Shown in pieces: positions 1 through 12,095 of a stretch of 64,000 nucleotides of DNA. Origin of the DNA: Cordilura impudica (taxonomy: Eukaryota; Arthropoda; Insecta; Diptera; Scathophagidae); contig OY821520.1 of the NCBI GenBank assembly GCA_963682025.1, positions 84,535,465-84,599,464 of the forward strand. Direction: 5' to 3'. Numbering within the stretch: the stretch's first letter is position 1; each line of letters starts with the position of its first letter. The translations under genes were made by a program, and so were the position numbers. The notes under the pieces are model-generated. The model did not search any database. It saw only the letters and a program-made list of their open reading frames with translations, and was not told where the DNA came from.

Positions 1-35
1 TTTGTATTCTATAATATAAATACTAAGGACATTAA

Positions 36-887
36 AAATATCTTTTTTCTTTATTAAAGCATAATAACTTTTCCTTCAATATTATAAATAGAAATGTTAC
101 ACATATTAGAACTTGTATTCTTGAAGACTACACAAAAACAAAAAATTTCTTAAATGAGTCAAATATTAATTTTTACACTTTTACTCCCCATGAAATGAAG
201 CCTTACAATTTTGTCATTAATAAGTTATCTAATATGTTTGATAAAGAGGAAATTATTGCTTATCTTAATAACTTTACCATCGTTAACGTTTCTAAATTGC
301 CTAGAAATTGGTTAATAAAATTGTCTAGAGATTCTAATGTAGAAGAGTTTAAGAGCATTCGTTTTATTTTGCATTGCAAAGTCAGTATTGAACTTTTTAA
401 ACCAAGTGGTCCTAAACAATGTAAAAATTGTCAACGTTTTACACACGTTGCAAGTAATTGTAATATGCCTTACAGGTGTGTTAAATGTGGGGAATCTCAC
501 GGTCCCAATAATTGTAAGCTTCCTCCTAAAGATCAAAATATAAATGAAATAGTTTTAACTGACCCTTCAACTGGTGGCTTAGTCAGACGATTTGGTCTGC
601 CGGTTAAATGCGCAAATTGTAATACTGAGGGACATACTGCCAATGCTAGGATTTGTCCTAAACGTCTGGAAATAATTGAACGTATGCGTAATAATCGTGA
701 AGTTTCTAATGTTTTAAGAAAAGTTAATAATAGTGCGTCTCGTACAAATGGTACATACTCATCTTTGTTTACTAATCCTATTAGCAATATTAATGATAAT
801 ACTATATCCAATCGGAATACAAGTTCTCCCAACATTTTTGATACTCTTAACAATGACTGCAGTCGTATTTTTGGCAAAAATTTTTAA
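36..887 (+). CDS. ORF1 (gag-like, zinc-knuckle nucleocapsid) of a non-LTR retrotransposon, 5' partial
   Basis: This is the RNA-binding ORF1 protein of an I/jockey-type retrotransposon, which in this family packages element RNA. The frame is open from about position 36; a methionine at 195 is the first in-frame ATG, but the coding signal clearly continues upstream of it (residues such as NFYTFTPHEMKPYNFVI), so 195 is unlikely to be the true start. An N-terminal pre-zinc region is followed by three CCHC knuckles: CX2CX4HX4C near 420-462, CX2CX3HX4C near 477-515, and a third at about 610-655. The C-terminal tail is rich in Asn and Ser. Stops lie upstream of position 36, so the 5' part is lost or frameshifted. 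The next ORF (endonuclease/RT) starts about 107 bp downstream in the same orientation, the usual gag-pol order. Family assignment is confident, subfamily is not. Confidence 0.82.
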   Translation, partial: KYLFSLLKHNNFSFNIINRNVTHIRTCILEDYTKTKNFLNESNINFYTFTPHEMKPYNFVINKLSNMFDKEEIIAYLNNFTIVNVSKLPRNWLIKLSRDSNVEEFKSIRFILHCKVSIELFKPSGPKQCKNCQRFTHVASNCNMPYRCVKCGESHGPNNCKLPPKDQNINEIVLTDPSTGGLVRRFGLPVKCANCNTEGHTANARICPKRLEIIERMRNNREVSNVLRKVNNSASRTNGTYSSLFTNPISNINDNTISNRNTSSPNIFDTLNNDCSRIFGKNF

Positions 888-993
888 TCGTGTTTACAAA
901 AAGTTGGTGATTTTTCAAAATTTTATATTCAGTTAAACGATGATGAATCTATATGTAAAGCACTTTTTAATTTATTAGTTAACCTTAAATTAA

Positions 994-3938
994 ATGCATA
1001 ATTTATTCAAATGCTTGTTTGTCAATATGAATTCTTTAATATCTAAACACAAAAGACACTTTTTCAACTTATTCCTTTTCAAACACAAGCCAGACATTGT
1101 TCTTATTGCAGAACATAAGTTGAGCCGTCATCATAATATATCTTTTAAAGGTTATAATTTCATAAGACAGGATAGGATTGTTGGCAATGGAGGTGGAACT
1201 GCTATCTGTCTTAAAGAAAAATACAATTTTAAAAGAATAATGGTTAATACAAACTCAATTGAGCATACTATAGTAAAATTGAGTTTAATAAATGGTACCG
1301 ACATCTTTTTCGTTGCCTGCTATTGCAAGCCGTCTGATACTTTAGATTGTAATGATCTTCACAACATTATTAATGATTTAAATTCCGACAACATTGATTT
1401 CAATGCTAAACATACGGATTGGGGTAATTCTTTGGTTAATACAAATGGTCGAAGGTTATATGATTGGCTCGGAAATAACCAAAACTTTAAGATCATTCCA
1501 ACAAAATTTCCATCTAAAATAGTTTCATGCTCTTCCTTTATACATTTTTTTAACTACTTCTCCATCTATAGGCATTGACTTTCATCCTGATTTCAATAAT
1601 ACATTAAGAACTTTATATGTTGAATCTGATCATTTTGCAGTTGAACTTTTAATTCTTTTAAACAATGTTACTTTACGGCAGCCAGTCGAAAATTTAAATT
1701 ATAATAAAATTAATATCAATACTTTCAATAATGTTTTAAACGAAAATTTACTAGGAAACAATTTGCCGGTTAATAGAAATTGCTCTGTTACTGAGATTGA
1801 TAATAATATTTTAGTTTTAAATGATGCTATAAATTCTACTACTGAAGCTTCTGTTCCAAGAATAAAAATTCGCAATAAAGGTCAAATAAATTTATCGCAA
1901 ATTTACGTAGAACTCTATTTAGATGTGTTGATCATGACAGAAAAAATTTACTTAAGGTGACAATTAGGAACTTAAATAAAATTATTAGAGACTTAATAAT
2001 ACGACACGAGGAAGAGTAATGGAATAACTATTTTAGGAAATTAAAAATGAACAACATGACTTATAAGAAGATTAAGGGTCTCTGTGGTCTAAATAAGAAG
2101 TGTGCCTTGGCTGATATACTATCCTCAAATGGTAATTTGATTTCGGATAGTGTTCGTAAAGTAAATACATTGGCTGAACATTTTTTTAGTGTTCATAAGC
2201 AAAATCATGATATAGGAATGCAGTCATTTTCCAATTTCGTTAAAACTGAAATCTCTGTTTTAAAAACTAATTCCCCTATAATTAGTTTTAACGAACTCTT
2301 TACTCCGGATGGAAAATCTACATCCAATGGAAATGTAAACTATAAAGAATTTATTGGCAGTGATGAAATAAGGGATGCTATACTTTGTAGAAATAATAAG
2401 AAAAGTTCTGGATTTGACGGTGTTTCTAATTTTGTTTTAAGAAAAACTAGTTCACTTTCTTGGAATTTTCTAGCTATTTTGTTTAATTAAGCATATAATT
2501 TAGGTTATTTTCCATCAATTTGTAAGTGTGCAAAAATTATTCCTGTTCTCAAACCTAATTCTGATCCAACTTTAGTGAGTAGTTATAGACCAATTTCTTT
2601 ACTATCTAACATTAGCAAAGTTTTCGGGTATATTATTTTGAAGAAGATTAATAACCATATTTTAGATAATCCTGTACTGAAGGACTACCAGTTTGGATTC
2701 AGACTTAAGCTTTCCGCTGTACATGGCCTCACAATGCTATCTGACTTTATTTCTACTAATCTTAATAATAGAAGTGCTTCAATAATTCTTAGTTTAGATT
2801 TTGAAAAAGCTTTTGATACTGCTTAGCAAGAGGGAATTGTTTATAAAATGTTTAAAACTTTTAGGTTTAATAAAAATGTTTGCAGGTTCATTTTTCATTA
2901 TTTATCTAGTAGAAATATTTATGTTAATTTTGATAACTTTAATTCTGATAGTAGAGATGTGTTGGCTGGACTTCCTCAGGGTTCTCTTTTAGGGCCAATT
3001 TTATACAATATTTATTTAGCAGATATCCCTGAACCTCCTGAGGGAGAAAATATTATATCTCTAATATATGCGGATGACATTTTAATTGCTGCTTCCAATT
3101 CGAAGATTAAACGAGCGAATATATTGATAAATTCTTACACTGTTGAATTAACACAGTATTTTGACAAATGGAAATTAAAATTAAATATCAATAAATGCTT
3201 ATGTTCAATTATTAAGGGTAAAAAAAAATATTTGTTTCCAAATGCTAGGAAATTTATTCCGAGTATTAAAATTAAAAATGAATTAGTTTCCTATTTTGAT
3301 AAATTTAAATATTTAGGAGTTTTTTTTTCAAGAATCGTTTACTTTTTATAGACATATTGACTAAATATTGAAGAAAGCACAAAATGCATTTTTTTCTTAT
3401 TGTAATTTTCTTAGGCAAAATAAAATGGTCAAGACTAACATGAAATTAAATTTACATAAACAAATTATATGTCCTATTTTACCATATGCTTATCCAATTT
3501 GGTTCTCAGTTTCGTCTCACCAAATGGAAAGATTAAGAATTTTTGAACGCAAAATTATAAAAATGTGTTCCGGACTAAAAAATATAAAGCTATATGATGG
3601 TTCTATTAAAAAAGTTTCTAATAGAAACATTTATAAAAAATGCAAAATGAAAAGGATTGACAACTTTTTGATCAACTTTGGTCTTAGGTTTGGTCTTTGG
3701 TCTTAGGTTTTTAGATAATATTGAGAATGTTCTTATTTCTAAATATATGGAAAAGATTAATACCTTTACATTTCCTCTAGTTGAAAGATATTATTCTCCA
3801 CTACACTTAAATTTTTTAGATGACAATAACGTAGTTTTTAATAATTCAAAGGGTTTATTATATCACAGAAGATTTAATTCGCTAGATATAAATAACACAG
3901 TTTATAATACATCGCAATTTATACCTAATGTTAGTTGA
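994..3938 (+). pseudogene. ORF2 (endonuclease-reverse transcriptase) of the same non-LTR element, multiply broken
   Basis: This would nick target DNA and copy element RNA at the nick. Segments in order: an APE-type endonuclease at 994-1578 with IAEHKL and a degraded DFNAKH motif (the usual preceding GG is lost), continued in another frame with the ESDH motif near 1620-1640; linker at 1763-1960; RT fingers at 2047-2490 containing KKSSGFDGVSNFVLRK; SYRPISLLSN and the FEKAFDT motif at 2575-2826; palm with GLPQGSLLGP and catalytic YADD at 2848-3351; thumb and C-terminus at 3368-3938. A stop ends the segment at 2490, another lies after FDTA at 2826, and several frameshifts separate the remaining blocks, so no functional protein is possible. 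No RNase H domain is obvious. Motif wording is closest to the I/jockey group; exact clade is inferred only. Confidence 0.85.
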
Positions 3939-4283
3939 TACATTCTATTTAATTTATTATTATTATTATTTATTTTGTTTTCTTTTTTTTTTTTTTTGTT
4001 TTGTTTCCTTAGTTTGTAAGATTTCCTTTTTGTACAAAACTAATTATAATAATGATACATTTTTTCCCCTTTTTTGATTAATTTTTTCTTAAGTATTTAT
4101 TTACATAAACATGTTATTAGTTATAAATGTTTAAAATTTTTTCTTTTCTTAACGCATAATAATCCTTGATAAATACGCTTTGTATATAAGGAATTCTGTT
4201 ATCTTTTAAGTTTTGTTTATTTTATTGTTAATTTTGATAAGAATATTTTTGGGATCAATAAATTGAAATTGAAATTGCAATTA

Positions 4284-4390
4284 ATAACAGTGCTCTCAAA
4301 TTTGGTTTATGTTTATTTTCTATATCTAATTTGTTGGACATAAAGGCATGGTAGAGGGTTTAGACCGACCATAATTTTCTTACTTGTTTA
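4284..4390 (+). repeat. Truncated copy of the Helentron-associated-like repeat (terminal part)
   Basis: The sequence from CTCAAATTTGGTTTATG to TTTTCTTACTTGTTT matches the terminal ~110 bp of the longer copies at 27582-28385, 35075-35841 and 39457-40244. The palindrome of the other copies is eroded here to TTTAGACCGACC. The remainder of the element was probably displaced by the retrotransposon upstream. Confidence 0.75.
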
Positions 4391-4843
4391 AAACTTCATA
4401 AAATCGAATGATATAGCGCAATGAGTTTGAAAGAAACTCTATTTTCTATAATTTTTTTAAATTTATGAAATCTAATTAGACTACAACTCCTTAATTACTG
4501 CTTAAAAAGTGTTGCCTATATCGTGATATTTTAGGGCTTTATGGCTTCAAAATAGTACACAATACTATAGAAAATGCGTCCTACTTACTGGACCATTTAA
4601 AATCAGAATTTATTTGTTATTAGTCTCAACTTAGGTCACATTTTTTTTTAATATAGAGATCAGCAGTTTTAATCCATTATGCTGTGTCGTTATTAAAAAT
4701 ATATGTAGACACTATCCTATCGCTTACAAAGCACAAGAAGTGATCGTCAGATATTTCAAATACTGTCAGCGTCAAAAGAAAGTAAACACTACTACTGTTT
4801 TTTTTTTTTTGGAATATTGACTTAGATTTTTATAAATTTTGTA
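4391..4843. other. AT-rich interval without a gene
   Basis: I see no open frame with family resemblance. The last 100 bp end in a T run (4799-4811) directly before the next retrotransposon ORF and may be its 5' leader. No ORF1 precedes that element, so it is 5' truncated or has lost ORF1. Confidence 0.5.
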
Positions 4844-7750
4844 ATGTTAGGTAAATTCAGAATAGACTTCTGTAACATACGTGGACTGAGGACGGATTTT
4901 TTCTCTGTACATGCCCACACTCGCTTCCATCGGCCGGATGTTTTCGCCTTATGTGAGACCCAGGTGAGTGAGGATGCTGATCCACAGGATTTTCATGTAC
5001 CTGGTTATCACCTTCTATCCCTTTTTTCTTTACATAGAGGCCTTGCAATGTACATTCGTGACAATGTTGTGTACCAGTTCCAGCAACATTATAACTGTAA
5101 TGATGCAGAATTTAACTCAATTTGGGTTAAGTTCAAAATCAGGTCACACATTTTACATTTCGGGTTTCTTTACAGAAGCCCAAACATAGAAAGGGAGCAT
5201 ACCTATAATGGCTTCGATGCCCTTTCTGAATCCATAACTAGAATCCTAGAGAGTTGCCCGAATAGCGAAATCGTAGTTACCGGCGATTTTAATATTCACA
5301 ACTCTTCTTGGCTTCACCATTCGAGTCAAACAACTCCCGAAGGCCGTTACGTTGAGCTTTTCGCCGCGCATAACCACTTAGCGCAACTAGTGAATGAACC
5401 AACGCACATTCCGTGCATTGAAGGGCAAAGACAGAATACTCTCGACCTTTTTCTAACTTCACACCCTGACAAGTATGAAGTGAAAATACTTGCACCTCTT
5501 GGTAATTCGGATCACTGTACCATTTCCGCTTCTTTTTCGTACTCTGTACTTCACAGTGTTTCAACACCAGCTATGAAACGCTCAGTTTTCATTTACGAAA
5601 AGGTTCGTTGGGCCGAGCTCAACGATTTCTTCAAGCATTTCAACTGGAAACTTTGTTTCCTAGATAATAATGTTGATGCTGCTGCGATAATGGTGGAAAA
5701 AATAATAGTGCTTGGTATGAGATTATTCATTCCATCAAAGCGCATTTCGGCTAAACCTAATCAAAAATCTTGGTTTAACCAGACTTGCAGAGATGCAGTC
5801 AGATCCAGAGAGGAAGCATTCAGACTTTGGCGTGAAAATAAAAATTCCGTCACTGAACTGCTACGCAAACAGGCGAGAAATGAATGTGCCAAAGTACTAT
5901 CAGCGTCTTCGTGCTAAAGTTCTTTCTGCTCCTCGGGGCAGCAAGAGCTTTTGGTCATTTGTTAAAAGAGTAAAGAATAATGCTAGTTCTGCTATCCCAA
6001 CTCTTATAATGAATGACCAAATATTCACTGACCCGGTGGATAAGGCTAACCTTTTAGCTGAACTTTTTGCAAAAAATTCATTTTTGCCGGATAGCGATCA
6101 ACCACTGCCCGAACTCGAAAGAGTATCTTGTACTATGCCTAAAATATTCTTCCGAGCACGTGCAGTTAAAAGGGTTATTTCGGATCTCAACATTAACAAG
6201 TCTCCGGGGCCGGATGGTATACCAGCACTGGTGCTGAAACAGTGCTCTTCGACGCTAGCCAGTCCATTGGCCAACCTTTTCAACCTGTCGTATCGTGCGG
6301 AAGTCTTTCCCTCTTGCTGGAAGGTTGCTAATGTCCAGCCAATCCCTAAAAAGGGTGCGGCTAATAATCCTGAAAATTACCGTCCAACTGCAATCTGCTC
6401 AGCGCTCTCAAAGGTGATGGAGAGCATGATCAATTTCTACCTTGTGAACTACCTAGAGGCCAACTCACTTCTTAATGATCGACAGTATGGCTTCCGTAGA
6501 AATCGTTCCACGGGAGACCTGTTAGCTCTACTGAGCGCAGGAGTCGATCCATTCGCAATTTTGGCGAAAGTAAAGTGGTTGCTCTGGATATTTCCAAGGC
6601 ATTCGACCGTGTATGGCACGGTGCATTGAAATCAAAGCTTTTTGCATTTGGGGTCGGTAATGACATCTCTCGATTTATATCGAGTTTTCTCAGAGAGCGA
6701 ACAATACGTGTTGTTATTGATGGTGTCTCATCTAATGAGTTTCAGCTTAATTCAGGGGTACCCCAAGGTTCCGTTCTTTCTCCTTCTCTTTTCCTTATCT
6801 TTCTGAACGACCTTCTTGGCCAAACTTTTAACTCTATATACTCTTTCGCAGATGACAGCAGCATTTGTCATTCATTTTCCTTTAATTGTAGGCCAAGCCT
6901 CTTGGAGGTTGGGGGCAAATGGCGGACAATGAATGACACACTCAATCAAGACCTCTTAACAATCTCCGAGTGGGGTAAAGCGAATAGGGTTGATTTTAAT
7001 GCGCTGAAGACCCAATGTTGTATTTGACCCATAGGGCCATGGAATTAACAATGTCATCTGTATATATGGGTGGTAAAGGTATTGAGGAATCGGATACTCT
7101 TGATGTTCTGGGCATGAGAATTCAATGTGATGTTCGTTGGAACGAGCATGTTTTTCAAGTGTCGAAAGAAGTGGAGAAATTCCTTCAAGTGTAGAAATTA
7201 CTTCACTCCTTCTGATCTCCTTAAAATCTATACCACTTACATCCGACCGAAAATGGAATACAACTCCCATATATGGGCAGGAGCTTCGAAGTCTATTTTG
7301 GAGCTACTGGACCGTGTGCAAATGAGGGCGTTGGCGCTCATCAATGACAGTGGGGTATCCAATTCTATTGATTCATTGGAACACCGTCGGAATGTGGGTT
7401 GTGTAGCACTGTTCTATAGATACTACCATGGGAAATGTTCTTCTGAGACTAGCGAACTTATTCCAAGTGCCCGAGTTTCGGTTCGCTCTACCCGCTTCTC
7501 TAGTAGATCACATCCGTTTGTAGTCTATTGTCCAGTTGACCGCACAACGCATTACAGAGAGAATTCGAACTAGCCGTAAGTGGAATAAACTCCCCGCAGT
7601 TGTAATCTTATAAAATTTAAGTCAAATATCCATAGACATTACTCCCTCTCTCCTCCTTCCCATAACCTATTTTCCTTAAATCAACACAATGCACTGCATT
7701 TGTAGGGGGGACATCCCCTGAGTTTTGGTTAACACAAAAAAAAAAAAACA
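4800..7750 (+). mobile_element. Jockey/CR1-type non-LTR retrotransposon, ORF1 missing, poly(A) 3' end
   Basis: The element ends with a 3' UTR containing a GGGGGGACATCCCC stretch and a poly(A) run at 7736-7749. ORF1 is absent, consistent with 5' truncation during target-primed reverse transcription. The inverted copy at 33028-33830 shares the 3' UTR words TGCAGTGCATTGTGTTGAT (in reverse), proving a dispersed family. Confidence 0.8.
4844..7590 (+). pseudogene. ORF2 (endonuclease-reverse transcriptase) of a second non-LTR retrotransposon, frameshifted
   Basis: The endonuclease domain is long and well kept (4844-5917): FCNIRGLRTDF, FALCETQVSE (catalytic E), VVTGDFNIHNSSW (catalytic D/N), NTLDLFLTS and GNSDHCTI (catalytic His). 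A frameshift near 5890 moves the reading into the frame of 5793-6629, with SPGPDGIPALVLKQC, NYRPTAICS and the fingers motif FRRNRS. A second frameshift near 6560 leads to 6575-7027 with ALDISKAFDRVWHG, SGVPQGSVLSP and the catalytic SFADD box. The end of this frame at 7027 interrupts KTQCCI, and another break near 7195 precedes the C-terminal region with IRPKMEYNSHIWAG (7127-7573). Domain order and spacing fit a jockey/CR1-type ORF2 of about 900 residues. Only a few lesions are present, so the copy is younger than the one at 1-4283. A second, inverted fragment of the same family lies at 33028-33830. Confidence 0.88.
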
Positions 7751-7830
7751 CATTAGTTACTCATATTAAAAGATTTATTAAATTGAAGTAATTAATACAA
7801 AATCAAGAATATATATAAGACATTCAAGCA

Positions 7831-8198
7831 TCTATAATATTAATAGGCTAGAGCGATTTCTTGTGACCGATGTTTTGTTCCACCGTTTTATCCCGATTTT
7901 GACCAAACGTATATTATTTGAAAGGTATTTCTTTTTAACCGTTTTGCAGACTTACAGATTTTTAAATTTTTTTCCTTTATTTTGAGTAAATTGTGTTTAA
8001 AGTTCCTACTAGCACATACATAAAATTATACATATGCTATGTTTGTTTTATTAAATTTGCTAATGTGTTTGTTAATGAGTTTGTTATCTTCATTCATAAT
8101 AATAATAAACCATAAAAGTGTTGGTTTGTGAATTGGCTAAGTTAAAAATAAAGCTGCCTAGAAATTGCACTCGAATTTCGAGCGCTGGAATCTGCTAG
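7831..8198 (+). mobile_element. Non-autonomous Helitron, family A, copy 1
   Basis: The element begins TCTATAATATTAATAGGC and ends CTGCTAG, with a short hairpin (CTCGAATTTCGAG) about 15 bp before the CTAG terminus. These are the canonical Helitron features (5' TC, subterminal hairpin, 3' CTRR). It is 368 bp with no coding capacity. It is preceded by A; the following base is C where a canonical insertion would show T. At least six other copies with the same ends lie in this window. Confidence 0.85.
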
Positions 8199-8384
8199 CT
8201 ATTTAATAATAGCTAAACTCAATATAAACATTAAACAAAAGTTTAAAAAAAAAATAATAAAAAAAATTCCCCAAATTTTACGCGTAAAATAAAAATAATA
8301 AAAATAAAGAAATAAATACATACATACATTCATAAATAAATAAAAAATAAACAGTAAGCAAAAGCCAACAAATCTTCAATACAA

Positions 8385-8790
8385 AAATTAAACTATCTAA
8401 AGTTTTTAAATTTTTTTGGTCCGTTTTCCTTTGATCTTAAGCACCTCATTTAGACTCCTAGGCATCGACTTGACAGGTTTTTTGTTATATAGGGGGAGAT
8501 TTTGCTCCATTTTTCCCTTAGAGACTTCTTTAGATCTGAAATGGCCCTTTGTCTGATTTTTTTGTTAAGGTGTTATGACAGATGCTTGATCGGTTTAAGT
8601 TTCGGAGACCACATCGCATGACCAAGTGTCGTAGGGGTCCGGTAGAGTAGCCACTCGTTCATATTTTTAGACGTATACTGTGGATCCTTGTCCTATTGGA
8701 AGATCCAACATTGTCCTCCAAAATGGCTAGTGGAGTCAATAAAAACAACCTGTTGCCGCCATATAACATTTTAACAACGTTAAAATGGGT
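8385..8790 (-). pseudogene. Tc1-like transposase, C-terminal relic
   Basis: Reading the minus strand gives the catalytic-domain C-terminus of a Tc1-type transposase in broken frames: QDKDPQYTSKNMNEWL corresponds to the family's QDNDPKHTSK second-Asp block, WSPKLKPIKHL to WPPQSPDLNPIEHLW, and VKSMPRSLNEVLKIKGK to the C-terminal SMPRR block. The Asp of the DPQYT motif survives but stops and shifts separate the blocks. Sequence further upstream on this strand is too decayed to follow. It lies just downstream of Helitron copy 1. Confidence 0.72.
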
Positions 8791-9443
8791 TCCAACTTCA
8801 GCAACGTATTCCAAATTGCTTTAATGGACCTTTCTATAAGCTATCTGGTTGGCGTTAACATCGCATTTTTTCTTGGTATATCGGAATCTTGTTATAAAAT
8901 TTTTTGTCTTACTGACGAATTAGAGAACCAATTATGGGAGTCTTTTTTACCAAAAAAGTTTAAATTTAGAGAGAACTTTTTCAAAGAATTGTAATTTTGT
9001 TTAAAACGAACTGTTATAAAAGGCGCTAAAAACACTGAAAAAGAATTGCAAAAAGTGTCATTTTAGCGTTTTTTTAAGGCGCTAACGAGAAAAAGGTAGT
9101 TACAAGGTGATAAATCTAGCGCGAGAAGCGCTAAGTTGGCATCGCTAGAAGACAGAGGAAAATTAATTCCAAACGTCCTTTTAGAACTGTTGATGATGCA
9201 AACGGTTCCTAAACTTAAACTTAAACTTATACGAAAACTAGCTACATAACTACTTTTAGACGAAAAAATTATAGGAATATAACCGGTTTATACAGACAAA
9301 ATCTTCAAATGTAGGTAGTAATTGGTAGAGAACGTAATATGGTCACTGCATACATATTAAAGGTCAAATGGGATTTAATTATTTATGGGATGCTAAAAAA
9401 AGCTCAATTCATAAACAGGAGAAAACTTAATATATGACAAAAC
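8791..9443. other. AT-rich interval without a recognised gene
   Basis: A 69-codon open frame at 8785-8994 (+) overlaps the likely upstream part of the Tc1 relic and is probably fortuitous. An imperfect palindrome at about 9022-9068 has GGCGCTAAAAACACT opposite AGTGTCATTTTAGCG and could be an old terminal repeat. Nothing else is recognisable. Confidence 0.5.
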
Positions 9444-9447
9444 TTAA

Positions 9448-12091
9448 CCCTACGATTCATAACCGGGTAACCGTGTACCTTTTTTGACTTTAAAGTGCTG
9501 CTGTGCCTATAATTTTTGAGATATGGACATAAAACTCCGAATCATGAGAGATTTTGGCAAAACTAAGATTTAAATACGAAAAAATTCAAAATATTTTCAA
9601 TATTTTCTTTAAAAAATTATTTTATATGTTTTATCCCCATAAACACACAACCGGGTCAACGGGTACCCTAATGCAATTCCTATGTAAATGCCTGACATGT
9701 AAATGAAAAAACGTTTTTTTGTGTTGTTTTTATTGGAAATAAATGTCTTTTTTATTTATTTTATCATATTTTATATATATTATATTATAATTCATCCGAA
9801 TCACTATCGTTGTTATTGTGGCAATTGTAGCATTTAGTAATTGTTATGGCGTGCTCATCGCATATCGGCGTGCTACATATGCTGCAATTTTTTCTAGTTT
9901 TTCTTCTGCGCTTATTTGGAAGAAGGTTGCACATGTAGCACACGCCCGTATGTACTTTTCTGCCCCTTTGTCGTGCTGACGGAGATGTTGACGGACCTGC
10001 AGCACAAAGTACACTCTCCAACGGCCTTCCGATGATGCTTTCAATTGAATTTTTTGTTGAAAATTGGCGCACGCTTTGCACATTTGAAATTCTATTTTCT
10101 ATAACAGGAATGCACAGGTTTTCTGCCAGTTGACGCAGGAAATTCTTCCTGCGCGTCGTGGTGTATCGTGCAGTTGGATTATTTCCATAATATATGATGT
10201 GTGATGCAAATGCGCTCACATCAATGATGTTATAGAAAAATGCCATCGGCCATCTTCTTGTTTGTCGCTGGGTCGTGTATTCTTGGAGCGTTTGGTCCAT
10301 TACGTCCACCCCACCTTTTGTTTGGTTATAAAAATTTATAATTTCTGGTTTCCCATTCTCGTCAATTTGTGCATCATCATGCATACTAGAAAGAAGGATG
10401 ACCGAGTTGGACTTCCGCTGCTTATATGAGAGCAGTGTTACGTTGTCGTAGAAGCCAAATAAACTTGAACTAACGTCTTTTTTTTTTGTCTTCTTTCATC
10501 TCCGCAGGGATGTAAGCTTTGTTGCGTCGGAGTGTACCCACAATGCTGAGCTTTTCTACTTTTAGTTGCCTAGCCAACGGCAGCGTCGTAAAAAAATTAT
10601 CCATTGTTATATTTCGTCCGCTACCGTAGTATGGCCCAACTAAATCTCTCACCACTCTTTCGCCAACACCAACTTCACGACCAGTTTCTTGTTTGCCAGT
10701 ATATATTTGGCCATGAAGTGGATATGAGTTTTTGGCATCGCAAATCCACCATACTTTTATGCCATATTTTGCTGGCTTCGAGGGTATATATTGGGTGAAT
10801 TTGGTTCTACCACGGTATGGATATAATTGTTCATCAATGGTCAAATATTCTGATGGCACATAATATCTGGCAAGATTTGCATTGAGCATTATCCAAATAT
10901 CGCGAATTGGCGCCGCTTTGTCTTGACGCTGCCGCTCTACCCGTGTTCTGGGGTCGTCAAACCGCATAAAACGCAGCAAATCGAAAAACCTGTTTATTCC
11001 CATGGTGGCGCGGAATATTGGGTGAGCCTGTGACGTCCACAAATCTCTTGCGTTTTCGTCATTAGAATGATTTGTGCCAGCCATCAAAATTATTCCAATG
11101 AACGCATAAATTTCGTTGATTGTCGTGTCTTTCCACTTCAACTGACGTCTATTGGGATTCGCTTCATTGTACGCATTATATGTGGCATGCGCTTTTCTAT
11201 TTGTGTGGCGCACTATTATATCCACCATTTCCACTGTGAGGTATGATTTGAAACACTGCAAAGGCGTCATATTTTCAGTAATCCGCGCTGGACCACAGCG
11301 GTCTCTGAATATATTGTGGCTTCTCACTTGTTGGCAACTACGTGGTGTTCGCTGCCATTGTGTGCCGTCACGTGCAGTCATGTAGTCTGCTGGGTTTGTT
11401 GTTGGTGCATCTTCTTGCATATCATCATCTTCACTTTCATCATCAAAGAAAATTTCCTCTGGTGCGTCAATAGCAGCTGCAATTTCGTTTGCGTTGTCAA
11501 CATTCAAATCTTCATTCTCTGATTCCGAAACTTCGCCAGTATAGGACACATTTCCTTCATTTTGGTCTTCCACAGGGTCCACTTCAAGGTCCTCATCTTG
11601 AGTCGCTTCCTCAAATAAACGTTGAATATATGTGCTTCTTGCTTCACCACTCAAATTCCAGTATTCCCTTGTATACAAATATCGGTCGTTGCGGCTCATT
11701 TTTCACCAACTTCACTGTTCAAATATTCAACACAGACTGGCGAAGCAAATGAAATGTTTCAATTTTACGACACAAATGAACATCTGCTATCTAATTCAAA
11801 AGCAATTAAGCAACTAGGTACCGAAAATAAGCAAAATAAGCAAATAAACAACCCTTACATAAAACCAGTTTCTGCCTACTTGTGTCGCTTTAGGTACTTA
11901 TATACGAACAGAAACCAGTTTTTTTTTCCAAATATCAAATTTGTACAGTTGAGAACGCAAAATATAATCAACAACAAAAATATTTACAGGCAAATATTAT
12001 TTTATTTCAATAAACGCAAAACAACCTACTTCGGGTACCCGGGTACCTGGTTATCAAATTAAAGGAGTTTTGCTGGTTATGAATCGTACGG
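9448..12091 (-). mobile_element. piggyBac-superfamily transposon, complete ends
   Basis: The element is bounded by TTAA at 9444-9447 and 12092-12095, the diagnostic piggyBac target duplication. The terminal inverted repeats are 17 bp, CCCTACGATTCATAACC on the left and CCGTACGATTCATAACC on the right (read inward). GC-rich subterminal words such as CGGGTACCC recur inside both ends (about 9645-9670 and 12030-12050). The length is 2644 bp and the single gene is on the minus strand. The duplication and both ends are clean, so the insertion is comparatively recent. Confidence 0.93.
9785..11699 (-). pseudogene. piggyBac transposase with a single frame break in an A run
   Basis: This is a cut-and-paste transposase of the piggyBac family, which excises precisely at TTAA. 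The first segment (11699 to 10470, 409 codons) has an acidic N-terminus (about residues 30-100), then the RNase H-like core with the catalytic Asp of YLTIDEQ near residue 290 and the second Asp of NITMDNFF near residue 366. The frame is lost at a run of ten A (10478-10487, plus-strand T), where a one-base length change would join it to the downstream frame. The second segment (to 9785) carries the third catalytic Asp in NQTKGGVDVMDQ and a C-terminal Cys-rich zinc-binding domain with paired CXXC motifs (CYMC, CSIC, CYNC). The total, about 630 residues, is normal for the family. The break may be real or an assembly homopolymer error. Confidence 0.92.
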
Positions 12092-12095
12092 TTAA

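Larger units (their letters stand above)
1..4283 (+). mobile_element. I/jockey-group non-LTR retrotransposon, degenerate; 5' end outside the window or lost
   Basis: ORF1 and ORF2 occur in tandem with a 3' UTR of about 340 bp. The 3' end carries an AATAAA-like signal and a short reiterated tail of TTGAAAT units near 4260-4280 in place of a long poly(A), as in several I/LOA-type elements. It abuts, and probably inserted into, a Helentron-like repeat whose remnant resumes at about 4284. A T-rich stretch at 3955-4080 lies in the 3' UTR. Confidence 0.78.

Noticed and set aside
10604..12062. Plus-strand frames overlapping the piggyBac gene
   Set aside because: They are antisense shadows of the transposase and its 5' flank, with no family features of their own.
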